A DNA stretch of 64,000 nt from Dirofilaria immitis (taxonomy: Eukaryota > Nematoda > Chromadorea > Rhabditida > Onchocercidae): assembly GCA_024305405.1 (NCBI GenBank), contig JAKNDB010000110.1, positions 1,798,001 through 1,862,000 on the forward strand, in the 5' to 3' direction. Within the stretch, counting starts at the first letter, position 1, and the number at the start of each line of letters is the position of its first letter. The notes beneath the pieces were generated by a model. That model did no database searches. It was not told the DNA's origin and worked only from the letters and a program-made list of their open reading frames with translations. The translations under genes and the position numbers were made by a program. Shown here piece by piece: positions 41,905 to 54,169 of this stretch.

Positions 41905-44193
41905 ATCAATAGGCGGTGTTCATCACGCAAATACTGTATTCATTAATTTCATCGGAAGTAATTTTCAAAAAAAAGAAATGAATATATATTTGGGAGAAAA
42001 ACATACTTGAGTAAAGGAACATATATATTATGTGCATATTTGAGATGTTCATGAAAACGAATTTGTGAAAAAATAATAAAAAAAATAGAAACAATTTGAA
42101 TTAAAAATTGAAAGCAAAAAAAAAAAAAAAGGTATTGAGAGAGAAAAAAAAGTAAAATAGAGGAAAGATGGATGAAGGATGAGATGACATGAAATGTCCA
42201 AAATTAGTAATAGTTGCCAAGTAAATCAAAGAAAATAGATGCAAACGGTTGAAATAAAAGTTTTAGAAATTTAGGAATTTACAATAAATCCAGCAAGTTT
42301 CAAATCAATAAAAAAATAAAAGTCATTAAAAATTCAAATCATATGCAGCAATAAGCGGTATAGGATATCTTTCGTTTTTTTTTTAAAACGGAATTTATAG
42401 GAAGGAAAATTTGAAAAAAACAAAAAAAGAAAACCGAATAGATCAAAAAAAAATACTCATAAATGATATTTGATAATTTCAGGAAAATTACCGGAAAACG
42501 GAGAAAAAGATAAAGCGGAAGAGACTGCAAGACATATTGAGATGATTAATGAATATATGCAGAAATTATATTGAAAATAAATTGATGACGAAACAAAAGG
42601 CTAAAAACAAAAAGAGAAGATAACTAAAAATGAGATGAAGATGTCATCTCAAAAAAGAAGAGAAAAATATAAAGCCACTGTGGTATGGTGATTTTGTAAC
42701 GAAGAATTCAATGAGAAATTTTGTGAATTTAAAAATAAACGGAAAATTAAATTTCAATACCACACGTATCATTCAAATTGGTAATTGTTTTTTTTTTTGT
42801 TCTCGTAATATATTATTATTGCTATTACTCTGCAAACTAGTGAAATTTTATAGACAAAATTAACTTATATTTACAATATCCTCAATTCCTTCTTCCGCCC
42901 AATTCTTCTTATATAACGGATTCTGATAATTAAATTTAATTCGTTAAAATCGATAGTACTGTTAAGATTTGCCTGGTAAAATCATGTAAAAATTATACAG
43001 TATTAAATTTAAAATTTATAAGCTAAAAAAAAAAAAAAAGAAAATCATCAGAAACCCATACGAATGAAGACTACATGAATTGAGAAAAAAAAAAAGTTAC
43101 ACAAATTTCGATTAACTAATTTGAAATTGGAAGCGGAACCAGATGAAATGAATAAGAAGAATGCAGTAGCACAACCGTAATAAACTGATAACAAAAACAA
43201 ATTCTTGGTCACTATATCATTTGCTAATTTCTCTCCTAGTTTCTTTTTTTTTTATATCTCATGTGCGATACAATTTATTCTGAGAGGAAAAAAATTCGTA
43301 AAACAAAAAAAAAAAAAATGAATCCATCGAAAATGAACCATAAACTTAAAAATTAAACAATAATAAAACTGAGCCTATTTGTTGACCAAAAAAAGGAATA
43401 AAAAAAAACAGAAAAACAACTGGCACAATAAATGAGTATATGCAAGAGAAACAAGAAATTAAAATGATGAAAAAGAAATTTTTTGAAAAGTTAAAAAGTT
43501 AAAGATGAAAAGAAAAAAACATTAAGTGATCAATATATTGTATTAAAATATACAATACAGAAAATAAAATAACATAGAGAAATGAGGAAAACTATTAAAA
43601 ATGCTGTTTGCAAGCTGAGAGTTAAGAATGGAAAATTTGAGAAAGTATTATGAAAACGCCAGAATGATGCAACAATGGGATATTGCACAAAAAAATGATA
43701 TTGATGAAAAGTGATTGAAATAATTACATTTGAAAATCGAAATTTAATCGAATTTCATACAATTTAAATCAAAAAAAAATGCTAGAAGATTTATAACGTA
43801 CTATTTGCGTTAAAAATTGTGTCACATGGTTTATGCTCAAAATTATATTTACAACGAAGAACATTTTAATAAGTCATCAATGATAGCGAATCAATTATTC
43901 AATTACTTGATCGTTTAGAGGAATATATATATGATTTCTTTTTAATCTCTCAATTCCCTCCATTTACTAGTATTTTAGTTGAAAAGAAATACAAATAAGT
44001 GGGACTACTGTACTGTAAACTTCGGTAAATGAATGAGAAGTTTATAACCTAATCATAATCATAACATTTAAATATTATTCTGCAATTCAATGACCAATGA
44101 ACAATAAAATATAGCTATTCAAGATATTTTTAGCTATAACTTTGACTACCTAATTTTATAGAGATAGAGATATGCATAAAATCCTGCCCTACT

Positions 44194-47100
44194 TCAAAAA
44201 GTTTTAGATGGAATGAAATGCTGTTGAGCAGATGTCTTCTTATGACCTGTTTGATTTCCAACATTACCAGCCTGATTTTCTATATCCGTATCGAACTGTT
44301 GTTCTGCAGCATCCATATCTTCATCTTTTGTATCATTTTCAGCAGCATCAATAATCTCACCTTTCAAATCACCATCGTCAGGTTTCGGTAATTTCAATTC
44401 ACGTATGTTCAAGATTTGTGGTGTAGCTGATGCTGGTGCTGAACCTGAAAAAAAAGGAAAAAAACATAAAAACAGCTGAACAGCTATAATATTTTTGATT
44501 CCAAATTTTGATGAAGGAATTAAACATATAAGAGATGATTACCTAATAATGATTGACTCATGATCTGCTTCATTTGCTCATAGATAGGGTTACCTGATAC
44601 TGCTTGAGTCATAATCTGGGTCATTTGCTGACTCAAAAGATTTTGGGCAACCACGTCAGCCATAAAATTTCCACCGGGTAAACTCGGATTTGACATCGTC
44701 CCTATAAAGCGTTACTATGAAATGTATGCAACAAGTAGGAATTTTTGAAACAAATTCAGAAAATTTTAAACAAATGTCTCAAATTGCGATTGTAATAACG
44801 AACCATAGTTATAACCCGAACAAAATGTACTTGTCATATTCGAAATAGTTCCAGCCGGTAAACCAAATTCAATTTCTTTTGTCGCTCACTGATTCTAGCT
44901 ACTAATTTCATAGCCCAAGTTAGTTTTAGTTTAATCTGACCACCATGCTCTTCCAGAAGACCGGGAGCCTTCTCCATAATATAGGCCCGAGCTATTGCAA
45001 GAGCTTGTGATGCAGTCAGATGTCCTCGCGGATCTGACTGCTTAATCTGCAAGCTTTTATTCACATGGAACAGAATGAATAATTTTAAAAACCCATTCAA
45101 CAATTGTAGCAGAATGAGAAATTTAGTCATTAATTGATGAAGTCGATGTAACATTTACCTGAACCATATAATCAACTAATTCGGCATCAAGTTCATCACC
45201 AATTAACTTCGGACGCCCTCGGCCACGTCCACGCAAAAACCCGGACTCCCAGTGCTGTGTGCTGGATTTGGTTTCGGTGCTGTTCCGACGACTGAAAAAA
45301 AAAAGAGTCGTATAGTTCTAAAACAATAATTAAGGCTCCGTATGTCAACAGTATCAAAAGCGATATATAAAAATCGAGGTAATGAATTAACAAACATAAT
45401 AAGGAACACAAATAATTAATAAACTAATTAAAAGTGATCAAATCTTTGAAATCCAAATTAAACATTTACTTTCGGGGTGTCACTTGAACTGGTAAATTTC
45501 ACTGAACTTGGAACTGGACCATTTTGACAGTCACCATTCGTGCTATCCAGGTCATCACCTGAGGTTGTACCTGGGGATCCAGCATTTACCGAAGGCATTA
45601 CTTGTGATGTAAGAGCAATTGCTGAAAAACTTAATTAAAAGTTCTGTTTTAAATATTTCTTCAAAAGAATTCATCTACTTTTTCTTAATATTTTCAATGA
45701 TTAGTAAAAAAAATTGTTGACAAGAAATTACTATTAATATTTAACTTGTCTTAAGCTATCTTAATATTAACAGTGATACGAAATAAAAAATTATGAAAAT
45801 TTTTAAATATTTACGAGATGGCTTCAGTTTATATTCTTTTCGATGGTAATAGGCAGCAACTGGCGTAGGAATACCAAATTTTCGAGCCGCTGCACTGGGA
45901 CCATGTGCTTCCGCATACTCTGCAACTGCTTTTTTTCCTCTGGTGAACAATATTTCGACCGTCGACCGCTACTGTTTACGTTCTGATGAGCTAAACAAAT
46001 AGGTTTTGCAAACTCTCAACATTTAATTTACACAAACGACGACTGACAGTTCAATAATTAATGAGTGGGTAAAGTAAAACGATTAGTATGTAATTTATGC
46101 TTTTGACTGTGTCCGGCAGATAACTATCCCATCAATTTTTGAAATGAAAATATCATAAATCAATCGAACAAACAGTTTACCTTTATTTGAAGGATTTGCA
46201 CCCAGTGGTTTCGTAAATGAAGTTCCAGCCGCAGCAGCGGCAGAGCCAAATGCTGCGGGTAAACCCGCAGTAGCGGCAGCCGCAGCTGCCGCAACCTGAG
46301 CACCATTAAGTGGAAGTCCGGTTTGCGTGAAAATTTGTGATAGCAATGCCTCACAATCATTCATTGAAGGCACATTTGAGATTGTTTGAATATTTCCCAC
46401 TGTCATTGCTCCCAATGATGATGGTGAAGTTTTGGACACCTGTAATTACGAATCTATAGTATGAAGGAAGTGAGGGATTTGATGAAAATTGGAATTAGCT
46501 TTAGTCGAAGTCATAAACTTTATTGTTCATTTATCAACAAATACTACAGGCTGAATTTTCATAACAAGTAAAGTTGACCCAACAGTTGATTAAATCAAAA
46601 ATAGAACACAATTTTCCAGAATCAATCTTCTAATAACGAAACATTCTGCTTAAATAAAGGATCAATTAATTAGTTCATTAGGATATTTAAAAAAATTTAT
46701 ATATAAAATTTGGCGAAATGACCTCAGTTTTCATTGATCGTTTTTCGATAAAACCATTTTGCGCTACATTCGTTAATTTATTATTATCAATGACTTTAGT
46801 AGGTGATAACTGTATTGATGCACCATCCTTTAACAATTTGAACATTTCGACCTGAGTTTGATAGTATGGCTTGCAAATACCGCACTGGCAAGATGGCACA
46901 TGAAGAGCATTCAACAAAAGTGTAACCTGAAATTAGTTGATACAGAAAAAAATATATGACATGATTCATTCAATTCCTAAATTCTTTATTTTTTTTTAAA
47001 TTACGATCAATAATTATTAAGCATCAGTTATTTACGAAATCAAAATAATCGAACAGAGAGATTACCTGATGAGAAAGATATGTCATTTGTATAGCTAAAT

Positions 47101-48423
47101 CGCTGACTTGTTGTTTTAACAAATCTTGACTTTGGTTATTTTTCTTATCTTGTCCTGATCGTCCTTTAAAGCTTCGTTTTGTTGTTTCTTCTTCACCCAT
47201 TTGTTCATCTTCATTTCCTCTTAAGTAAGCTTATTGAAATGGTAAATTATACTATTAGTATGATTGATTTTAGTTGCACCAATAGTAAAATTTATGAAAA
47301 ATAATATTTTTATTCCAACAAAAGCGGCACAGATAAATTTATTGATAATAAATTTATCTAAAAATACTCTCCAAATTTTTAATTACTAAACCAATTAAAT
47401 TAAATTATACCACTTTGGTTGTTAAAAATCTGAATAATAATACAAAAGAAAAAAGAAAAAAAATTAGCAGAACATATATCCTTCTTGTTATCCTATCCGG
47501 ATATCTAGTAATCAGGACATCCCACTATCATATTAAATGAGGAATACCCTTAATATATTGTATTTCATGTTAATTTAATTTGTTTTACTTTTACTCTTTT
47601 AATTTATTACAAAAAGCACATCTATAATTTTCCCAAACTTTTTTTTCATATAATATGAACCGCTTATTCTACACTAAATTCTTCCACTCTTATATAATAT
47701 AGTAATTTACGAAATTTCTCTCAAATCCTTGTTAATAGAGTATTCGAGAAATTCTAGCATCATTTATCTTCACCCATATTGTAGCGCTTATCCTAATTAT
47801 TTCAATTTCGAACTCCTTCCAGGCGATATTAATCATTAAAAACAATGATTATCATTAGAAAAAAAAACATGATTATCTCCACTCTCAAAATAATATATGC
47901 GGAGTTCATAAAAAATATTTTTACTCAAAAAAAATTTTTTGATCTTATTTTATAGCATTATTGATGGTATACCAATTTTTTTTTAATTATTATTAAAGGT
48001 GCCGATAGTAACTTAATGCAATAGTCAATAGATCAAAAATCCCTGAGTAAACTTTGTTCTTTCTTTCCTTTTTTTTCTTACGACAATAAGAATTTCATAA
48101 AAGAATTTGAAATTTTAAAATTCATTTTTTCAATTTTTACCGTTTTTTTCATTTATCTAATAATAGCTTTAAATTACATTTTCAAAAGAAAAAGAAAAAA
48201 ATGATAAATAAAAATATATGAAAATTACAGCCTATAAAAAAAAAAGTTGAATAAATTTTTGTTTATTTGAACAAAAATAAAAAAAAAAATTTAAAAATAC
48301 AAACGAGCATGATTGCATCGGTGATCCATTTCGTTGTTGAATCAATAATGAATGGGTAGCATCCTCATTGATACAGTCCTCATTCATCATCATCATTTTA
48401 CCACCATTACTCAATTCACCCAT
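44194..48423 (-). CDS. Nuclear HTH-type DNA-binding protein with poly-Ala segment
   Basis: Ten exons on the minus strand: 48423-48305, 47219-47066, 46926-46723, 46439-46181, 45990-45815, 45621-45470, 45291-45159, 45046-44804, 44701-44543, 44444-44194; about 617 residues after frame correction. Order: acidic/Met-rich N-terminus (GGKMMMMNED); Lys/Gln linker; Cys motif SCQCGICKPYY; poly-alanine segment (QVAAAAAAATAG); a helix-turn-helix-like region (SPEEKKAVAEYAEAHGPSAA then ARKFGIP); an AT-hook-like RGRGRGRPK; a second helical region (LTASQALAIARAYIMEKAP, LLEEHGGQIKLKLTWA); a Gln/Met-rich stretch; an acidic C-terminus. The conserved parts cross apparent one-base losses at 45930-45936, 45235-45239 and 44877-44880, plus probably 45474-45477. 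With one base restored at each of the four, the CDS is an exact multiple of three. Probable transcription or chromatin factor; I do not recognise its name. The second region resembles N-terminal domains of transposase-like animal proteins (from memory). Confidence 0.82.
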
Positions 48424-50165
48424 CAAATACCACGCTTTTTTTAATTCACGTCGATATGTTTCACTTATTTACCGAACTAATAAAACGAAATAAAAAAAAA
48501 AAAAAAAGAAAAATAATATGTTGTGTTTGTAGCACGTTGTAGCACGATTTGTTTTTACGTGATTTACACTTGCACAATTTCTATAACAAAATTATATTAT
48601 ATTTCTATATATTTTGGCATTTTAATTATTATATGCATATTGTTATATAACGTAACGCCAAACATATATGCATTAATCATAATAAAACGTGAATTTTCAA
48701 ACATTTAATTAAAATTTAAAAATCCATTTAACAGTTTCCGGAAATCCCAATATTGCTAAATGCATTTTATAAATGGAATTTATAAAAAGAAAAAAGAAAG
48801 AAAAAAACCACTAGCGAACAAAATGATCCATTCATATGTACGATTGATGTTGATGAGACAGAAACATCAATTATCGTTGTCCAAACGAATGGGTCAATTT
48901 TTGAGAGGAGAAAAATAACCGTCAAAATATATTTAGCTTTTTTTTAGAATAATTAAATCTTATAGTCAATTAATATATCTATTAAACTTCTAGTTTCTTC
49001 CTTCATTTCAAAAAATTTTGCTTTTTGAAAAATTGTTTTCTCTTCCTCTCCCTTACGTTAATACTATGGATAATTTAGTGAGGCGAAAGTTTGCTTCAGA
49101 AAGGAAAAACCTTCATTTGAAGATTTCGTTTTCTTTGTCTAAATGAAAAATGGTGTAAATAAGGAAAAAAATTTAAATAATGCAAAAATTCAGCAAGAAA
49201 AAAAAGAGTATTTTAATGAAAAAACAAAAGATTTTTTTTTCGTTCGGAAAATTTATTAACCAAAATATACAATAATATGTTACTTACCTATATGGAGAAA
49301 AAAAATATTTCATTTAAAACTTTTTAATACCTTTGAATCAATTTTAATAAAATGCTGAATAAAAAAATAATTGGTTCTTTTTTTTTGTTGTTTTCATTCA
49401 TACAACAATTTACAGTGATAGTTTACTACGAAATATTCTGGAAAATAAGTACTAAATTTTTCTTACTCTAAATTTATGAAGTTGAAAAACCAAAAATATA
49501 AATATAATACTATAGTTCTTATAAATTTGAGAATTTCGCAATAAAAAAAAAACGAAGGTTTTCAAGAATTTCAAGATACATCCAAAGATTATTCAGTAAA
49601 AATTTGAGTATTTCAATTCCATTATGGAGTTAGATTTTTATATTTTGATAACGAAATTTTAGAAGCTGATTAAAAACAATACGGAAATATTGATACGTTT
49701 TAGAAATGAGAAATGAAGGTCGTCTCATTACTCATTATTCTGGAAAATTGATTGTCACATCTAATGACAAGAGAATCGATAGATGACAGGCATCGTTATA
49801 TAATTTATCAATCCGTATTTTATTAATAAATCATCTTGGATGCCATACAATTAAAGGTAGGGTAAAATTTTATGATTATAGAAATATATAAATAAAAATC
49901 ATTAATTGATAATAAAGATAACGATGTAATCAGAGGCATATAGAAGATATTATTATGATCAGTGTGTGATAGATTATATTTCAAGTAACATTTGACAACA
50001 TCGTGTTGAAAAGCCCAAATTATCCGAATGATTTAGGCTTTTATACTAAATGGACTTGATAAAATTCCGTGAAATGGAAGCCTTTTGAATACTTCTCTTA
50101 TTCTTCCGCATTTCTTCATCATTCCCTCCAATTTTTCTCTTTTTGCCATTTTAAAATTAAAATGA

Positions 50166-50482
50166 CAAAAAAAAATATTAAAAATAAAAATTGATAATCA
50201 AATAGATTGTTAGATTTTACAGTTTCAAAAAGAAAACGATTTTGAAATTTACACGATAATACAATTTTCTTCAAATGTAAATATTCAGCAAAAGCAAAAC
50301 ATTTTGTATTTAAATTGAAATGAAAAAAAAAAAAATATTGAAAATAAAAATTGGACGTTAAAAGAGAAATTGATAATTAAAAAGATTTGTTCGATTTTTA
50401 TAATACCAAAAAGAAAACGATTTTGAAATTTACATAGCAATGGAAATTTTAATGAAATGTAAATATTCAGTAAAAGTAAAAA
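50166..50482. repeat. Two-copy tandem duplication, about 181-bp period
   Basis: Both copies share AAAAAGAAAACGATTTTGAA (near 50228 and 50409) and a following ATGTAAATATTCAG block, with diverged spacers. It abuts an (AT)n run at 50491-50521. Confidence 0.75.
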
Positions 50483-50486
50483 AGGA

Positions 50487-50490
<4 letters not shown>

Positions 50491-50521
<31 letters not shown>
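50491..50521. repeat. (AT)n microsatellite
   Basis: About 30 bp of uninterrupted AT dinucleotides. Confidence 0.95.
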
Positions 50522-50525
<4 letters not shown>

Positions 50526-50603
50526 AATAAATTTATGTATATATTAAATAGAAATAGAAAAAAAGGTCTTCTTGAAGGAGAGGAAAGAAATATATTCCTT
50601 AAT

Positions 50604-50760
50604 AAGAAGAAGCAAAAAGAGGAAATGGACAAGGAGGAGGACTTAAGGAACAGAGAGAAAGAGAGACAGAGAGAGAGAGAAAGAGAAAGAGAGAGGAAAG
50701 AGAAAGAAAGGGAGAGAGAGGGGAGAGAGTGAGAGAGAGAGAGAGAGGGACATGAAAAAG
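50604..50760 (+). repeat. GA-rich purine tract
   Basis: About 155 bp of mostly (GA)n and GAAAG motifs on the plus strand. Overlapping open frames on both strands are low-complexity translations and not genes. Confidence 0.9.
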
Positions 50761-52134
50761 GGTGTGGGTTAAAAGCGTATTTGATTTAAAGTATAATTGA
50801 AAATTGTTTGCATTCTCAACCAAAAAGGAATTAATATAAAAGGTACAATAAGTGTGGGCTTCGGAAACTTATTGACATATGATTAGATGAAGGAAGAGTG
50901 AATTATTTGTCGTTTTTATTTATTAATAAATCATTATAAATTCCAAGGGGAATGGACAGTTGCACTGTTATCGATTTCAGCTCAAATAATCAACGATTGT
51001 CAATTCATTTCCTAAACCACATTTGCATATTTATAACGCTTAATATATAAATTTAATTATTTGGTGATGGTAGTAAGCATTTGGCTGAAAAGAGATAAAA
51101 TGTAATCGTTAAATAATATCCGATTCTTTCATTCTTATTTAATATTTTCCATTCAATATTACGCATATATTATATTCTCTAAACAGAATCTGAAACCATT
51201 GAATATTATATTCCTATTTTAATATTAATGTAATTCTTGCAACAGTTTAACATTGTTATAATTTTGTCAACAGAGAAAAAGTTTAAAATATTATCGATGA
51301 TATTATCACTATTATTATTATTACGATATTTATGACTGAAATATTTCATATCACTCTCAAGATACTGACGGCAGTCAATACAGAACAGAAGGTAAAATAT
51401 TCCAAAGAAAAATTGCCAATAATTAATTAGAAACAATACAACAACACATTTAGCCAACCTACCAGTTCAAATTATCGTAGAATTCTAATAAAATGGATAA
51501 ATAGATTTAAAAACAATTAACATTATAACATATCTTCTCGAATTATTATTTTCCAGTACATTACAGATCCAATATTCAATCGTTTTCGCCATCTTAAAAA
51601 ACATTGTTGCAAGATTAGATGAGAAATGAAAGCAAATAATTGAATCTCTAAACTTGTTAAATATTAGCAATTGAAAAAGAATGAAATAAATTGTAACTGA
51701 AAAGGCAGAAGATTTTTGGTTAAAAAAAAAAAAAAAAAAAAGAAAAATGAGAAAAAAAGGAAGAATCGACAGAAGGCAATAAAGAAGTTAGAAAAATTGA
51801 ATGCTGTGACTGGCAAAAATATAATATAATAGCTTTAGAAATATGACTTTTATTATCACTTTTACTCTTCGACAAAGGAGGAAAAATGATAAATATCTAA
51901 TTAACATTTTAATCAAAATTAAACGGCTCACTCGTTGTATGTTCGCTTGACTAAAGCGCAATCATTACATAGTTTTGAGACGAGAGGAAAAAATTCCATT
52001 TTTTTGATATGAACAAAAAAAAATTATGCCCGTTTATAAATAAAATATATTTATATATGGGAGGAGAAAAGAATTCTTTTTTTGTTTTCATTTCATTTTT
52101 GATATGAGAAAAAAAGGAGAGAGAATTTGCAGAG

Positions 52135-52137
<3 letters not shown>

Positions 52138-52183
<46 letters not shown>

Positions 52184-52216
52184 TTATATTTATATTTATA
52201 TTTATATTTATATATT
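52138..52216. repeat. (AT)n followed by TTTATA array
   Basis: About 40 bp of AT dinucleotides followed by about five hexamer units of the form ATTTAT/TATATT. Confidence 0.9.
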
Positions 52217-52500
52217 TAAATTTGAATAAATAAATTGCAAGTTTGTTAAATAAACAAACCATAAATGATGGGAGGTAAACGAATACGAAATGTATTGGGA
52301 AGGAAAAGAAAGAAAAAAATCTAATCATTTGATATTTTTTTTGGCTTTTTAGGTTTTTCAGCTATAGGAAACAAGACAAAATGAATTTAAAATCGCTCTA
52401 ACTATAAGATTTAAATTTTTAGAAATTCCAAATCAGTAATTCGATAATATATGGCGAATATGTTTGCCATTATTTATTCCACTAGAAATATTTAACTTCC

Positions 52501-52712
52501 AATAATTTCAGGAAAAACAATCCTGGAACTACTGGAAGCTTATAAAGAAAAGCTCCGGTAGAAATATGAAACAAAATTAATAACAAATAGATTTGAGATT
52601 CATTCACTCTTAATAATTTCAAGAAAAAACTATTAACAGAATCGTTAGAAGTTTATACGATAGAAATTTGAAATAAAAATTAACAACAAATAAATTAGAG
52701 ATTGATTAACAC
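52501..52712. repeat. Two-copy tandem repeat, about 110-bp period
   Basis: Copies at about 52501-52611 and 52612-52712 both begin AATAATTTCA.GAAAAA and share TAGAAAT.TGAAA.AAAA and ACAAATA.ATT.GAGATT blocks. The second copy is slightly shorter. Confidence 0.75.
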
Positions 52713-52825
52713 AAACTTGGAATATATATAAATTTAAAAATATTTGAAAGAAAAAAATTACTTTTTAAAAAGCAGGATAAACAATAAAAATGAAATATAA
52801 TAATAGGTTGCAAAAATTTCATTAC

Positions 52826-52831
<6 letters not shown>

Positions 52832-52863
<32 letters not shown>
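52832..52863. repeat. (CT)n microsatellite
   Basis: About 30 bp of uninterrupted CT dinucleotides. Confidence 0.95.
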
Positions 52864-52867
<4 letters not shown>

Positions 52868-53934
52868 TCATTAATCATAAAATATATTTTGCTATTGCTA
52901 TAATAATTAAATGTCGACAAATACACATGTTTATTATTTGTAATATTATAAAGCAACAGCAAAAATTCATTTGTTTCTCGATTTTTGATTTCTGATGCAA
53001 TTGACGCTATATGGCAAATCGATATGAGGCAATATTCATCGTATAAATGACGCATACATACATATAGTTTATAAATTAAAGGGAAGAAAAAACAAAGTGA
53101 AAAAAAAACACAAAGTTTCTTCCAAATTTTAATCACTAAAAATTGACAATTATATATTATTTATTTACTGTTTGGAATATATTCAATTAAATAATTAAAG
53201 AGATTTTTTTTTTTTAATAAAATTTTTGCCTATTTTCATTATGTTTTTCGTTTCATTTTGCTCGAAATGTTCTATTATTAAATAAATAAATACATGATGA
53301 AGAGAATCCTATCAAGATAAGCGAGGAGGAAGGGAGGAGGGTGAAAAATAATGGAATTTTTCCAAATAGATAGGTAATATTCGAAAAGTTGTTAATTTTG
53401 TCATTTATAACTATGAGAAGATTGAAGGAAAAAAAAGCAAGACAAGAAGAAATTTTTATCACAGGGAATTAAAATACTTTGCAATTTTATCGTTTCAGGA
53501 ATAAATTTATATGTGCAGTCAGTAATAAAAATCTCATGAATATTAAAGAATATTAAAAAAATAAAAAAAAAAAGGAATTTATTAATAGCGGATGGGTATG
53601 TTTAAATCATATTGATTTTTCATCATATTATTTCATTTGCAATAAATCTTTTTTTCATTTTCTTTAACATATTCACAAAATCATTCATTGTATTTCAAAA
53701 TTTTTCATTTTTGCAAAACAAAATTTTTATAATTTATTAAAATAATTAATAAATGTAAAGTTTGCTTGGGAATAATGAAATTAACAAAATTTTTAAGGGA
53801 TAATTATTTATTGAAATGCATATATCACATATAATTCTTTACCGAATAAATTAAATATTTCATATTTTGCTTAGACGGAAGGATGAATATATATTAGAAA
53901 TGTCTTTCTTCGATTTTTTATTATGATTATTGAA

Positions 53935-54169
<235 letters not shown>

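Larger units (their letters stand above)
28829..44193. other. 15-kb gene-poor region
   Basis: No spliced gene is supported. Contents are AT-rich sequence, two small tandem duplications (31241-31357; 35030-35255), a short AC run near 35546-35566, a purine tract (41769-41904), several poly-A/T runs, and a few coding-like remnants (33583-33799; 36370-37160) listed separately. Confidence 0.5.

Noticed and set aside
44834..45411. Alternative open frames over exons 7-8 of the nuclear gene
   Set aside because: They are partial or shadow readings created by the missing bases; the spliced, corrected frame carries the conserved sequence.
50285..50823. Open frames rich in Phe/Tyr or Glu/Arg near 50.3-50.8 kb
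   Set aside because: They run across the AT microsatellite and the GA tract and are low-complexity translations.
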